NCBI GenBank assembly: GCA_963705635.1
Contig: CAVPKH010000001.1
Coordinates: 62,001-126,000, forward strand
Direction of reading: 5' to 3'
Length of the DNA: 64,000 nucleotides
Origin: VRUE01 sp963705635
Lineage (GTDB): Bacteria; Actinomycetota; Thermoleophilia; Solirubrobacterales; 70-9
Shown: in pieces, positions 7,208 through 15,317 of the stretch
Layout: each line of letters opens with the position of its first letter
How positions within the stretch are numbered: the stretch's first letter is position 1
Position numbers and translations under genes: made by a program
The notes under the pieces: generated by a model
The model's database searches: none
What the model was told of the DNA's origin: nothing
The model's input: the letters and a program-made list of their open reading frames with translations, nothing else

Positions 7208-9496
7208 ATGTCGGTGCCGAAAAAGAATTCTCGTCTTTCGCGGGGCGGGCTCAGGTGGAACCGCAGCGGCAGGGCGGTCGTCTGGCTGCGTTTCCTGATC
7301 GTCCCCGCCTGGATCGCCGCCACCGCGCTGGCGGTCACCCACCTGCCTTCCGCCTTCGAAGCCGAAGCGGGTGAGCTGGGCAGCCTTCTGCCGCACTCGT
7401 CCGAAGCGGTCGAAGTGGAACAACAGGCGATCGAGACGTTCGGCCTTCCGCTGCTCAGCCGCACGATGGTCGTCGCTCGCCAGCCGCGCGGGTTCTCGGC
7501 TGCACAGGCTTCCGCTGCCGCCCGCTACATCGCCGCGGTCGATCGGAGCCAGGGACCGCGTGCGGTGAAGGCGGTGCCGCTCACCGACACGCGGAAGATG
7601 CTGGGCAGCGGTAGCGCGGCGACCACGATCGTCACCTACCTCTATCTCGACCCGGAGCTGAGCGAAGACGAATCCCAGGAAAGCGCCGAGCGCTTCGCGG
7701 CCGGGTTCGGTCGCGCCACCTCGGCGCCGCAGGTGAAGGTGACCGGCGCCCTGCCGGGGACCCGGGCGGAAACCGAGATCGCCGAAAGCCATCTGATCTG
7801 GGTCGAGCTGGCGACGGCGCTGCTCGTGGTCGCGATCCTCGCCCTCTACTTCCGCTCTGCCGGCATCCCGCTGCTCGGATTGGCGACGGTGGCGATCGCC
7901 TACCTTTGCGCCGACCGGGTCCTCGGCTGGATAGCCGAGCGCTACGGCCTCTCGATCCCACGCGAGGCCGAGCCCGTGATCGTCGCCCTGATCTTCGGCG
8001 TCCTCACCGACTACCTCGTCTTCTTCGTCTCCGGCTATCGGCAGCGAGTGCGACAGGGCGCGCGGACGATCGACGCCGTCAGTGAGACGACCGGCGAGCT
8101 CTTGCCGGTGATCCTCACCGCGGCCTTGATGATCGCCGGAGCGACGCTGACCCTGCTGCTCTCCGGGGTGCGCTTCCTCAGCGCCTTCGGGCCGAGCATG
8201 GCGGTCGCGGTGATCGTCTCCGCCCTGGTCGCGATGACGCTCGTGCCGGCGGCGCTGGCAATCTTCGGCCGGGCGATGCTGTGGCCGCGCGGGCTGGGGA
8301 AGCCGTCCTCCGAGGAGCGGGACTCCAAAAAGGAGGGTGGCCCGGGCGAGAGGTCAGGCGCCCGCGGGCGCCTGATCGGCATCGCCGTCAGGTTGCCGGT
8401 GCTGACCACGCTCCTCTGCACCATCGCCCTGCTCGCGGCCGCCAGCGGGTTGCGCAACCTGGAGCTGGGCAACCCGGTGATGCGTGGCCTGCCGGAGACG
8501 AGCGAACCGCGGCAAGGCTATGACGCCGCCGCCGCGGGCATCGGCCCCGGCGTCCTCGGCCCGACCATGCTCGTCCTCGAAGAGCCTGGCATCGCCGGGC
8601 GCGAAGCAGAGCTGGCGAGCTTTCAGGCCCAGCTCGAACGGGAGCCCGGGGTCGCCACGGTGCTCGGACCGTCCGATCAGCCGCTGCCCTCCCGCGCCGG
8701 GGTGATGCTCGCGCCGGGCGGTGGCGCCGGGCGCTACGTCCTCGTGCTCGACGGCGATCCCGACGGCGCCCATGCGATCGACGCCCTTTCGCAGGTCGAA
8801 GCCGACCTGCCGGCCATGCTCGAACGCAGCGGCCTGCCGGGCGCGCATACGGGGATTACCGGCGACACCACCATCTCCTCCGAATTGACCGACGAGACGG
8901 CCGCTGCCTTCGTGCGGGTTACGCCAGCGGCCATCGTCGTCCTGCTCGTCCTGCTCTGGATTCTGCTCGGGAGCTGGGGCGCTCCGCTGTACCTCGTGGG
9001 GAGCAGCCTCCTCGTCGTCGCTGCCGCCCTCGGCCTCACGGCCTACGTCTTTCAGGATCTGCTCGGCTACGGCGAGCTGGCCTTCTTCGTGCCGGTCGCC
9101 AGCGCGATCCTGCTGCTGGCGCTCGGCGCCGACTACAACGTCTTCCTGATCAGCCGCATCTGGCGCGAGGCCGAAGACCAAGAGCTGCGGCCGGCCATCC
9201 GCAGCGCCGGCATTCGCGCCGGCCGGGCGATCACCGTCGCCGGCGTCATCCTCGCCCTCTCCTTTGCCGCGATCGCCCTGATCCCGATCCAGGGCTTCCG
9301 CGAGATCGCCTTCGCGCTCTGCGTCGGGCTGCTGCTCGACACCCTGATAGCCCGAACCCTGCTGGTCCCCGCCCTGGTCGCGATCTTTGGTCGAGGGGGC
9401 TCGCGGGCCGAGACCCCACCCCCGGCTCCCGAGCGGACCGCGGCAGGTGGCGATCACGGCGGCGGCGCTCAGCTCTCCCGCCAGGACTCCCAGTAG
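7208..9496 (+). CDS. MMPL-family (RND) transporter
   Basis: A 762-residue integral membrane protein of the MMPL/RND superfamily, proton-driven exporters of lipids or hydrophobic molecules in actinobacteria. The usual duplicated plan is visible: one N-terminal helix (VVWLRFLIVPAWIAATALAV), a soluble porter loop to about 190, a helix cluster at about 195-350 with FGVLTDYLVFFVSGYR, a second helix at about 390, a second soluble loop to about 570, and a terminal helix cluster with LGADYNVFLISRIWRE. The two TDY/ADY motifs correspond to the Asp/Tyr proton-relay motifs. The substrate is unknown and no partner gene is adjacent. Confidence 0.92.
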   Translation: MSVPKKNSRLSRGGLRWNRSGRAVVWLRFLIVPAWIAATALAVTHLPSAFEAEAGELGSLLPHSSEAVEVEQQAIETFGLPLLSRTMVVARQPRGFSAAQASAAARYIAAVDRSQGPRAVKAVPLTDTRKMLGSGSAATTIVTYLYLDPELSEDESQESAERFAAGFGRATSAPQVKVTGALPGTRAETEIAESHLIWVELATALLVVAILALYFRSAGIPLLGLATVAIAYLCADRVLGWIAERYGLSIPREAEPVIVALIFGVLTDYLVFFVSGYRQRVRQGARTIDAVSETTGELLPVILTAALMIAGATLTLLLSGVRFLSAFGPSMAVAVIVSALVAMTLVPAALAIFGRAMLWPRGLGKPSSEERDSKKEGGPGERSGARGRLIGIAVRLPVLTTLLCTIALLAAASGLRNLELGNPVMRGLPETSEPRQGYDAAAAGIGPGVLGPTMLVLEEPGIAGREAELASFQAQLEREPGVATVLGPSDQPLPSRAGVMLAPGGGAGRYVLVLDGDPDGAHAIDALSQVEADLPAMLERSGLPGAHTGITGDTTISSELTDETAAAFVRVTPAAIVVLLVLLWILLGSWGAPLYLVGSSLLVVAAALGLTAYVFQDLLGYGELAFFVPVASAILLLALGADYNVFLISRIWREAEDQELRPAIRSAGIRAGRAITVAGVILALSFAAIALIPIQGFREIAFALCVGLLLDTLIARTLLVPALVAIFGRGGSRAETPPPAPERTAAGGDHGGGAQLSRQDSQ

Positions 9497-9605
9497 ACGG
9501 ACAGGCAGTGTCGTTCGTCGAGATCCGACACGTTGAAAGACCCAAGGGAACGAGCCCGCGATCGACGACTAATGCGGACGCGCGAGCGGGAGCGCGATGT
9601 TGCGA

Positions 9606-10118
9606 TCAGGACAGCTGAAATTGGGCGGTCCGCTTGCGATGGACGATGTTGCGGATTTCTGTCGCGAACGTCTCAAAACGCTTCTGATCCGTTTTCAGAT
9701 CCTCGTAATCGCCGAGCTCGTTGAGGAGATCCCAGGCTTGATCGCGGATTTTAAGCCGGGCGTTCACGTAGCCGTCGGCCTGCCGACCGGGGTGCGCCGC
9801 GCTCGTAAAAGCCGTCAGGGTCGCTACGAGGCCGCCTGCGATTACGGCAATCGCGTGTTGGCTTTCGGTCACGGCAAGGGCCGCGCCGAGCAGACCAAGA
9901 GCTGCAATCAAGATCCAGATAGCGACCTGCGCCGAGCGCCACCGTGACCCCACCTCTTTGTAGGAGCGCAGACGTTCCTCGACCTCCATCTTGGCGAAAT
10001 CTGCATGGATTTTGCTTTGCTTGGCCGGCAGGTCTGCCTTGTCTATCCACTCCTTGAAGAGCGTCGCGACCGTAACATCGACTCCATCAGGCTTGAAAAA
10101 GTGCATCATCAACCCCAA
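9606..10118 (-). CDS. SLATT/DUF4231-like two-transmembrane protein
   Basis: A 170-residue protein: an N-terminal helical part rich in charged residues, two adjacent transmembrane helices (AIWILIAALGLLGAALAV and AIAVIAGGLVATLTAFTSAA), then a helical tail with ADGYVNARLKIRDQAWDLLN. This order, including the Y...W.L..E spacing after the second helix, is that of SLATT/DUF4231 proteins, which are predicted pore-forming effectors in bacterial conflict systems. Base composition is visibly less GC-rich than its neighbours, suggesting transfer. No nucleotide-sensor or cyclase gene lies next to it, so an immune role is only inferred. Confidence 0.6.
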   Translation of the reverse strand: MGLMMHFFKPDGVDVTVATLFKEWIDKADLPAKQSKIHADFAKMEVEERLRSYKEVGSRWRSAQVAIWILIAALGLLGAALAVTESQHAIAVIAGGLVATLTAFTSAAHPGRQADGYVNARLKIRDQAWDLLNELGDYEDLKTDQKRFETFATEIRNIVHRKRTAQFQLS

Positions 10119-10244
10119 GCGTTACTTGTTTAGGCCTTCCCACCGGGCGATCATAACCCTCTCAACGGCAGCGACTGGCACAGGCGAACTTAGGTCGGGT
10201 TTGCTCCTCGACGGCAGCGGCGGAGCTGGGACTCGATCGATCCG

Positions 10245-11753
10245 CTAAGGATTCCAGCTGACAGGATCTTCCCCGCGCTTCCACTCCGGACATGTCGAAA
10301 GCGTTATCGGAGACGCGTTCATCGAGCTCCGGAAGTGAATCCACACGTCTTCGTGACTCATGTCGTCGTAGTTGCATACAACGACCTGCTGCCGGATGTT
10401 CTGGGTGCGCGTCACCGGATAGTTCCGGATCGCCGGGAAGAGGTAGTTCTGGATTCCCGCATGGCCGTGACCATTGACGGGGTGATCGTAGTCAGCGGTG
10501 ACCTTTCCGGCGAGCACGGCAAGGCGATGACTCTTGCTGGCCCCCAGCCAGGCCGCGAGCGCTTTGTAGATTGCCTTCGAGCAGCGACCCGACTTGTATT
10601 CGTCCAGGTCACCTGGATCGAGCAACAAGATGTAGCGGATTTGACTCGCCCAGGCAGGGCCCCCGTTCAGAAACAGCAGCGGAGCCGACCTCGCCTTGCT
10701 CCAAGCCGCGAGAGTCGTGATCAGCTTGCCCCCGATCGCGCCTCCCTTGATCCTCGCGGGAACGGTGGATGAGGAGTCCGGGCAAGTCGCATCGTCGCCA
10801 CTCGGGTGCCATTCGTCGTAGTTCGCGGTGAAGGTCGAGGGGGCAGGCGCCCAAATCCAGCGGGTGAAGTGTCCGAGCGGCCCCCAGTGTTCGATGATTT
10901 CACTGCCATGACCAGGGTCGCTGCTCCTGTAGGGCGAGTAGTAGAGCGACCCCCCGGCGGGGTAGGAAGACCCTGATCCAGTCTGTCCGCAGGCAGGCTC
11001 GCCTGGCACGAAAGCGTTTGATGGCGCGCCGTCGTTGATGTAGTGCTCGTTTACCCATCCTTCGCCAATTCCAGGTCTAGTGAGATTTCTGACCTTGCTC
11101 CAGGCGGTGTTGTTGTACGGCCCGACTGGATCGCCCGGAGATCCACAGATGAGTTCAACCTGATCGCCGTTGTAAACGCCAACGCCAACCGTTGCGGTCG
11201 TTTCGCGCCAGTGCGGCCCGTAGCGGTAATAGATCCCGCCGTCGGCGTTGAAGATCGTGAAGACCAGACCGCCGCCGCCCGCGGCGGGGGCCGGGGCCGG
11301 CGTGGGTGCTGGGACAGTGCTCGGCGGCGGCGTCCCGCCGCACGGCGGGACGCCAGGAGAGGGCTGGTTGATCGGCTGGCCGTCATTGATGAAGTGCTCG
11401 TTGACCCAGCCGGTGCCGTAACCGGAGCCGCCGACGTTGGTGGCGTACTCCCACATGTAGTCGGCGGACCCGGGAACGTTTCCAGCGCCGGCCTGATAGC
11501 AGTGGACGGCGATGATCGTGTCGGGGTAGAAGCCAAAGCCGGCAATCCCCACCGGCGTGTTCCAGTCCGGCGCCGAGCGCCAGTAGATGCCGCCGCTGGC
11601 GTTCATTACTCCGTAGGTGGGGTCGGCAGCCGCGGTCGACGCCGGGATCGCCACATAGAGGAGCGCCGCGATTACGCACAGACAGCGGCGAAGACTCGCG
11701 CTGGAGCATTCCCAGGGGTAGTTGTTCCTCACGGCGCCTCCCGTAGCACTCAC
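10245..11753 (-). CDS. Secreted protein with two SH3-like modules and a C-terminal alpha/beta domain
   Basis: A 502-residue protein with a signal peptide (CVIAALLYVAIPASTAAA, about residues 26-43). Two homologous modules follow: GGIYWRSAPDWNTP ... GTGWVNEHFINDGQP and GGIYYRYGPHWRETT ... GEGWVNEHYINDGAP, separated by a Pro/Ala-rich linker. This is the layout of bacterial SH3-like wall-binding or sensing modules. The C-terminal 230 residues contain SAPLLFLNGGPAW, LLLDPGDLDEY and GHGHAGIQNYLF, suggesting an alpha/beta domain I cannot name. Like the neighbouring SLATT-like gene it is less GC-rich. Probably extracellular; ligand and activity unknown. Confidence 0.75.
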   Translation of the reverse strand: MSATGGAVRNNYPWECSSASLRRCLCVIAALLYVAIPASTAAADPTYGVMNASGGIYWRSAPDWNTPVGIAGFGFYPDTIIAVHCYQAGAGNVPGSADYMWEYATNVGGSGYGTGWVNEHFINDGQPINQPSPGVPPCGGTPPPSTVPAPTPAPAPAAGGGGLVFTIFNADGGIYYRYGPHWRETTATVGVGVYNGDQVELICGSPGDPVGPYNNTAWSKVRNLTRPGIGEGWVNEHYINDGAPSNAFVPGEPACGQTGSGSSYPAGGSLYYSPYRSSDPGHGSEIIEHWGPLGHFTRWIWAPAPSTFTANYDEWHPSGDDATCPDSSSTVPARIKGGAIGGKLITTLAAWSKARSAPLLFLNGGPAWASQIRYILLLDPGDLDEYKSGRCSKAIYKALAAWLGASKSHRLAVLAGKVTADYDHPVNGHGHAGIQNYLFPAIRNYPVTRTQNIRQQVVVCNYDDMSHEDVWIHFRSSMNASPITLSTCPEWKRGEDPVSWNP

Positions 11754-11963
11754 TGCATGGACGTGGACGGCGGAGCCTACTGTCTACCGCCACTCCGACT
11801 CAATACTCAATTCTCTAGCCGGTAAAAGAACCGTTGTGTTCTCGGAGGAGCCTGGCGAGAGCTGCGATTGCAGACCCACCAGAGGTGTGGCCGGCTCCCT
11901 TCCCCTTGCTGCTGAAGGCCGTTGGGGCAAGGTCCAATTGGGAGCGTGCGCCCGCCGCCGGTC

Positions 11964-13121
11964 CTACCGTCGCCGCGGGTCCATCGCGCGGGAGATCACC
12001 ACGCGCTGGATCTCGTTGGTGCCCTCGTAGATCTGGGTGATCTTGGCGTCGCGCATCATCCGCTCGACCGGGTACTCCTTGACGTAGCCGTAGCCGCCGA
12101 GCACCTGGATCGCCTCAACCGTGACCCGCATCGCGTTGTCGGAGGCGAACAGCTTCGCCATCGAGGAGTGCTTGGCGAGGCCGGGATCGTCCTGGTCGGC
12201 CATCGCGCAGGCCTTGTAGAGCAGCTCGCGGGCGGCGGCGGTGCCGGTCTCCATCTCGGCCAGCTTGAACTGGATCGCCTGCAGGTCGAGGATCGGCTTG
12301 CCGAAGGCGATCCGCTCGGAGGCGTAGGTGGTCGCGTAGTCGGTCGCCCCCTGGGCGATCCCGACCGCCTGCGCCGCGGCGCCGAGGCGAGTCCTTTCCA
12401 GCGTGCCGAGGGCGACGCCGAGCCCGCGCCCGACCTCGCCGATCACGTTCTCGGCCGGCACCCTCACGTCGTCGAAGACGGGCGAGCCGGTCGGCGAGCC
12501 GCGGATCCCCAGCTTGTGCTCGAGCTTGCCGATCGAGAAGCCGGGGCGGTCGGCCTCGACCACGAAGGCGGTGATCCGTCGCTTCTCGCGGTCGGTGACG
12601 GCGAAGACGACGTAGAAGTCGGCGACGCCCGCGTTGCTGATCCAGTTCTTGGCGCCGTTGATCACCCATTCGTCGCCGTCGAGAACGGCGTGGGTGCGCA
12701 TCGCCGCCGGGTCCGAGCCGGCCTCCGGCTCGGAGAGCGCGAAGGCGGGTGTCCACTCGCCGCTGGCGCAGCGCGGCAGCACTCGCTGCTTCAGCTCGTC
12801 GCTGCCGAAGAGCCGAATCGGCAGCGAGCCGAGCTCCTGCACCATCAGGATCAGGGCGCTGGAGGCGCAGGACTTGGCGATCTCCTCGACCGCCATCTGC
12901 AGCATCAGCGTGCCGGTCCCGGTGCCGCCGTAGCGCTCCTCGAATGGCAGGGCGAGGATGTCGTGCTCGGCCAGCAGATCCCGCACGTCCTTCGGATATT
13001 CGGACTTCTCGTCGATCTCAGCCGCCCGCGGCGCGATCCGCTCACGGGCGATCTGCCCAATCGTCTCGCGGAAGTCGAGCATGTCCTGGGGGATCGCGTA
13101 GATATCGGCGGTGGCGCTCAT
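11964..13121 (-). CDS. Acyl-CoA dehydrogenase
   Basis: A 385-residue FAD-dependent acyl-CoA dehydrogenase (beta-oxidation or branched/short-chain acyl-CoA catabolism; chain length not predictable). Domain order is standard: N-terminal helices, a middle beta domain with FALSEPEAGSDPAAM and NGAKNWISNAG, and a C-terminal helical domain with RIAFGKPILDLQAIQFKLAE and QVLGGYGYVKEYPVERMMRD. The Glu in QIYEGTNEIQR sits where MCAD-type enzymes have the catalytic base. The ATG at 13121 gives the family's usual N-terminus; upstream in-frame starts at 13142 and 13196 exist. No electron-transfer flavoprotein genes are adjacent. Confidence 0.93.
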   Translation of the reverse strand: MSATADIYAIPQDMLDFRETIGQIARERIAPRAAEIDEKSEYPKDVRDLLAEHDILALPFEERYGGTGTGTLMLQMAVEEIAKSCASSALILMVQELGSLPIRLFGSDELKQRVLPRCASGEWTPAFALSEPEAGSDPAAMRTHAVLDGDEWVINGAKNWISNAGVADFYVVFAVTDREKRRITAFVVEADRPGFSIGKLEHKLGIRGSPTGSPVFDDVRVPAENVIGEVGRGLGVALGTLERTRLGAAAQAVGIAQGATDYATTYASERIAFGKPILDLQAIQFKLAEMETGTAAARELLYKACAMADQDDPGLAKHSSMAKLFASDNAMRVTVEAIQVLGGYGYVKEYPVERMMRDAKITQIYEGTNEIQRVVISRAMDPRRR

Positions 13122-13164
13122 TGCGGTCGGGACCGTATCCATTTTGTGGAGGGGCCCGTCGAGC

Positions 13165-14196
13165 CTAAGAGGCCGCGCAGAGCGCTCGAGCTTCACGGCG
13201 AGCCGCGCGGAGCCTGCGCTTAACCCGCTCGGCCCGCCGAGCCAGGCGGCGCTTCCGCGGACCAGATGCGTAGCGGGCGTGGCTCTTCAGGCGCTTGAAC
13301 TGCCGCTTGAGCGCGAGGGCGCGGCTTTCGGCCGTCTCGCAGGGGGACGGAGGCGGCGCCTTCGGCTTCGCCACCTTCACCGTCAGCTTCGGCGTGACGA
13401 CAGCTTGATATGTGCCGTCGGCGGGGTGAGAGACGACGAAGGTGGCGTCCTTGCCGTAGGCGGTTTCCGGAAGCGAGAGCTGAAAGCCGACGGCTCCTCC
13501 GCTGCTGGCGCCCGTATAGCTGGCGACGCCGCCGCCCGGCCAGGTCACCGAAAGGCTGAAGGGAAGGCCATCTGGCGCCGGCTGGCCATTGGCCAGGTTG
13601 GCGGTTGCGTGGATGACGCCGGCGGCGCTGACCCGTTTGATCGATCTTAGGGCGACGCCGAGGTAGTGAAGGACCGGCCCGACCGTGAAGTCGTAGGGGA
13701 AGGTTTCGTAATCTGAGGGATTGGTCTTGTTGGCGTATGCAAAGAACTCGAGGTAGCTGGAGTTGGTTGTGGTTTCCTGAACCGTGATCTCGGTGTGGGC
13801 CGTGCCACTTCCCGGGAGCCCGTAGACCGGTCCGGTGCTTTCACAACCACGCCGGTGTTCAAAGACGCTTCCCCAGTTGAAGTCGTCGATGCCCTGGACG
13901 AGAGTCATGCAGATCGGGAATTCGCCCGGGTATTTGGTGAAGGGGACGCTGTGCCAGTCAACAGTGACGATGTCGCGGGTCGACACCGGGGGCAATCGCC
14001 AAAAAGCCACCTCCGTATTGCCGCTGTAGTTCGCGTCGTCATGGTGGTTGTTGAGTTGGCCGGTGTTGTGCTGGCCGACGATCACCGTCGGCGCTTCACT
14101 CGGCTTCCGTCCTCCACCGTCGAAGGCCGCTGCCGAAGAAGTTTTCCCCACCGCGATGATCGAAATCATCGCCATCGCAAAGATGATCTTTCTCAC
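13165..14196 (-). CDS. Secreted protein with Arg-rich C-terminus
   Basis: A 343-residue exported protein. The GTG at 14196 puts a signal peptide at the N-terminus (KIIFAMAMISIIAVG followed by KTSSAAAFD). The body is beta-rich with paired Cys residues (FPICMTLVQG, HRRGCESTGP) and an Ig-like segment around GLPFSLSVTWPGGGVASYTG that ends before a Pro-rich linker. The last 60 residues are strongly basic (KRRLARRAERVKRRLRAARR). The tail resembles those of other secreted proteins in this window and could bind the wall or DNA. No family recognised. An in-frame ATG at 14313 would add 39 residues without improving the signal peptide. Confidence 0.7.
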   Translation of the reverse strand: MRKIIFAMAMISIIAVGKTSSAAAFDGGGRKPSEAPTVIVGQHNTGQLNNHHDDANYSGNTEVAFWRLPPVSTRDIVTVDWHSVPFTKYPGEFPICMTLVQGIDDFNWGSVFEHRRGCESTGPVYGLPGSGTAHTEITVQETTTNSSYLEFFAYANKTNPSDYETFPYDFTVGPVLHYLGVALRSIKRVSAAGVIHATANLANGQPAPDGLPFSLSVTWPGGGVASYTGASSGGAVGFQLSLPETAYGKDATFVVSHPADGTYQAVVTPKLTVKVAKPKAPPPSPCETAESRALALKRQFKRLKSHARYASGPRKRRLARRAERVKRRLRAARREARALCAAS

Positions 14197-14573
14197 CCGG
14201 TTTCTGCCTTTGTCTGAATTGACGAGGTACCTCGCGCGTCCCCGCGCAATTCCCCGAATGATCGGAACTGATCGAACGATCGGCACTCTAGACCGTAGGA
14301 ACTTTGCCCGCAAGGCAGCGAGCTTGCTCGGCCGGCCGGGCTAACTCTGAAATTATCCATCAATAAGGAATTTTGCGTGGATGTCGTCCGAACTCGTACC
14401 TTCCCTCGTCGCCCTCGCCCTCTACGCGGCCCGCAAGCGGCTGGCCGGGACGCAAGCGGCCCCGGGGGGCAGGGGCGGAGGCTTTCAGTAGCTCCAGCCG
14501 TTCAAGGATTTGTCCGGTCGCCCCGGAAGTAGGTTGCGCGACCGTCTCGATCCGATCTACTGGGGGAAGTGCG
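14197..14573. other. Divergent intergenic region with short palindromes
   Basis: Separates two divergent exported-protein genes. It contains a perfect 12-bp palindrome CGAGGTACCTCG (14223-14234) and three ATCG-containing near-repeats spaced 8-10 bp apart (14259-14264, 14269-14274, 14277-14282), followed by an AT-rich stretch around 14345-14375 that could hold a promoter. No gene is supported, although an in-frame extension of the decapeptide-repeat gene runs through its right part. Confidence 0.4.
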
Positions 14574-15260
14574 ATGAAGAAGCGCCTGCGCAGCAAGCTG
14601 ACTTACGCGAACGTCGTCTCGAGCCTCTGCCTGTTCCTGCTGCTCGGTGGCGGCGCCGCCTTCGCCGCCGGCAAGCTCGGCAAGAACAGCGTTGGCGCCA
14701 AGCAGCTGAAGAAGAGCTCCGTCACCACCGCCAAGGTCAAGAACGAGGCGATCACCGAGGCCAAGCTCGCGGCCGGCGCGGTGACGGCCTCGAAGATCCC
14801 GGCCGATTCGCTGACCGGAGTGCAGGTCAACGCCTCGACGCTGGGCACCGTGCCCTCGGCTCAAACCGCCAATACCGCCCGCAGCGCCGATTCCGCCGAT
14901 TCCGCCAAATCGCTGACTCCCTCCGAACCGTGGCACCTGGTCGGCACCCCCGGTGAGCCGAGCTTTTTGGGCAGCTGGTTCAGCATCGGCACCTCATACG
15001 GACCGGTGGCCTTCTACAAGGACCAGCTGGGAATCGTCCACCTCAAAGGCCCGGCGGGCGGAGGCAGCGGCAGTGGCGGCGAAGAGATCTTCAGGCTGCC
15101 ACCTGGATTCCGCCCGGCCGACAACACCTTCCTCGCCTTCAACGTGCTCTGCACATGCGCCGGAGGAAGGCTGGAAATATCCGGCGACGACGGATCGCTC
15201 TCGGTCCTCAACGCGACGGGCGTCCATCTCGAAGGCCTCGCCTTCAAGGCCGAGTCCTGA
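14574..15260 (+). CDS. Exported decapeptide-repeat protein (paralogue of 54630-55334)
   Basis: A 228-residue protein. An N-terminal signal or anchor (YANVVSSLCLFLLLGGGAAF) is followed by about five to six imperfect ten-residue repeats with the pattern S/A-V/I-T-x-x-K-L/V/I-x-x-x (SVGAKQLKKS, SVTTAKVKNE, AITEAKLAAG, AVTASKIPAD, SLTGVQVNAS). These end in LGTVPSAQTANTA and are followed by an all-beta C-terminal domain of about 110 residues. The regular decade repeat suggests a coiled or beta-roll stalk displaying the C-terminal domain outside the cell. Start chosen at ATG 14574 behind GGGGGAAG. A second gene with the same architecture sits at the other end of the window. Confidence 0.8.
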   Translation: MKKRLRSKLTYANVVSSLCLFLLLGGGAAFAAGKLGKNSVGAKQLKKSSVTTAKVKNEAITEAKLAAGAVTASKIPADSLTGVQVNASTLGTVPSAQTANTARSADSADSAKSLTPSEPWHLVGTPGEPSFLGSWFSIGTSYGPVAFYKDQLGIVHLKGPAGGGSGSGGEEIFRLPPGFRPADNTFLAFNVLCTCAGGRLEISGDDGSLSVLNATGVHLEGLAFKAES

Positions 15261-15317
15261 TCCAGCCGCCACAAGCGCCTGGCCCGGGCGGATGAATCGC
15301 CGGGCTACAGTCACTGT

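Noticed and set aside
9606..10118. CBASS or other nucleotide-signalled defence system
   Set aside because: Only the SLATT-like candidate effector is present; no cyclase, sensor or other partner lies beside it.
11922..13223. Plus-strand open frame opposite the acyl-CoA dehydrogenase
   Set aside because: Antisense shadow; composition is that of reversed codons and no family is recognisable.
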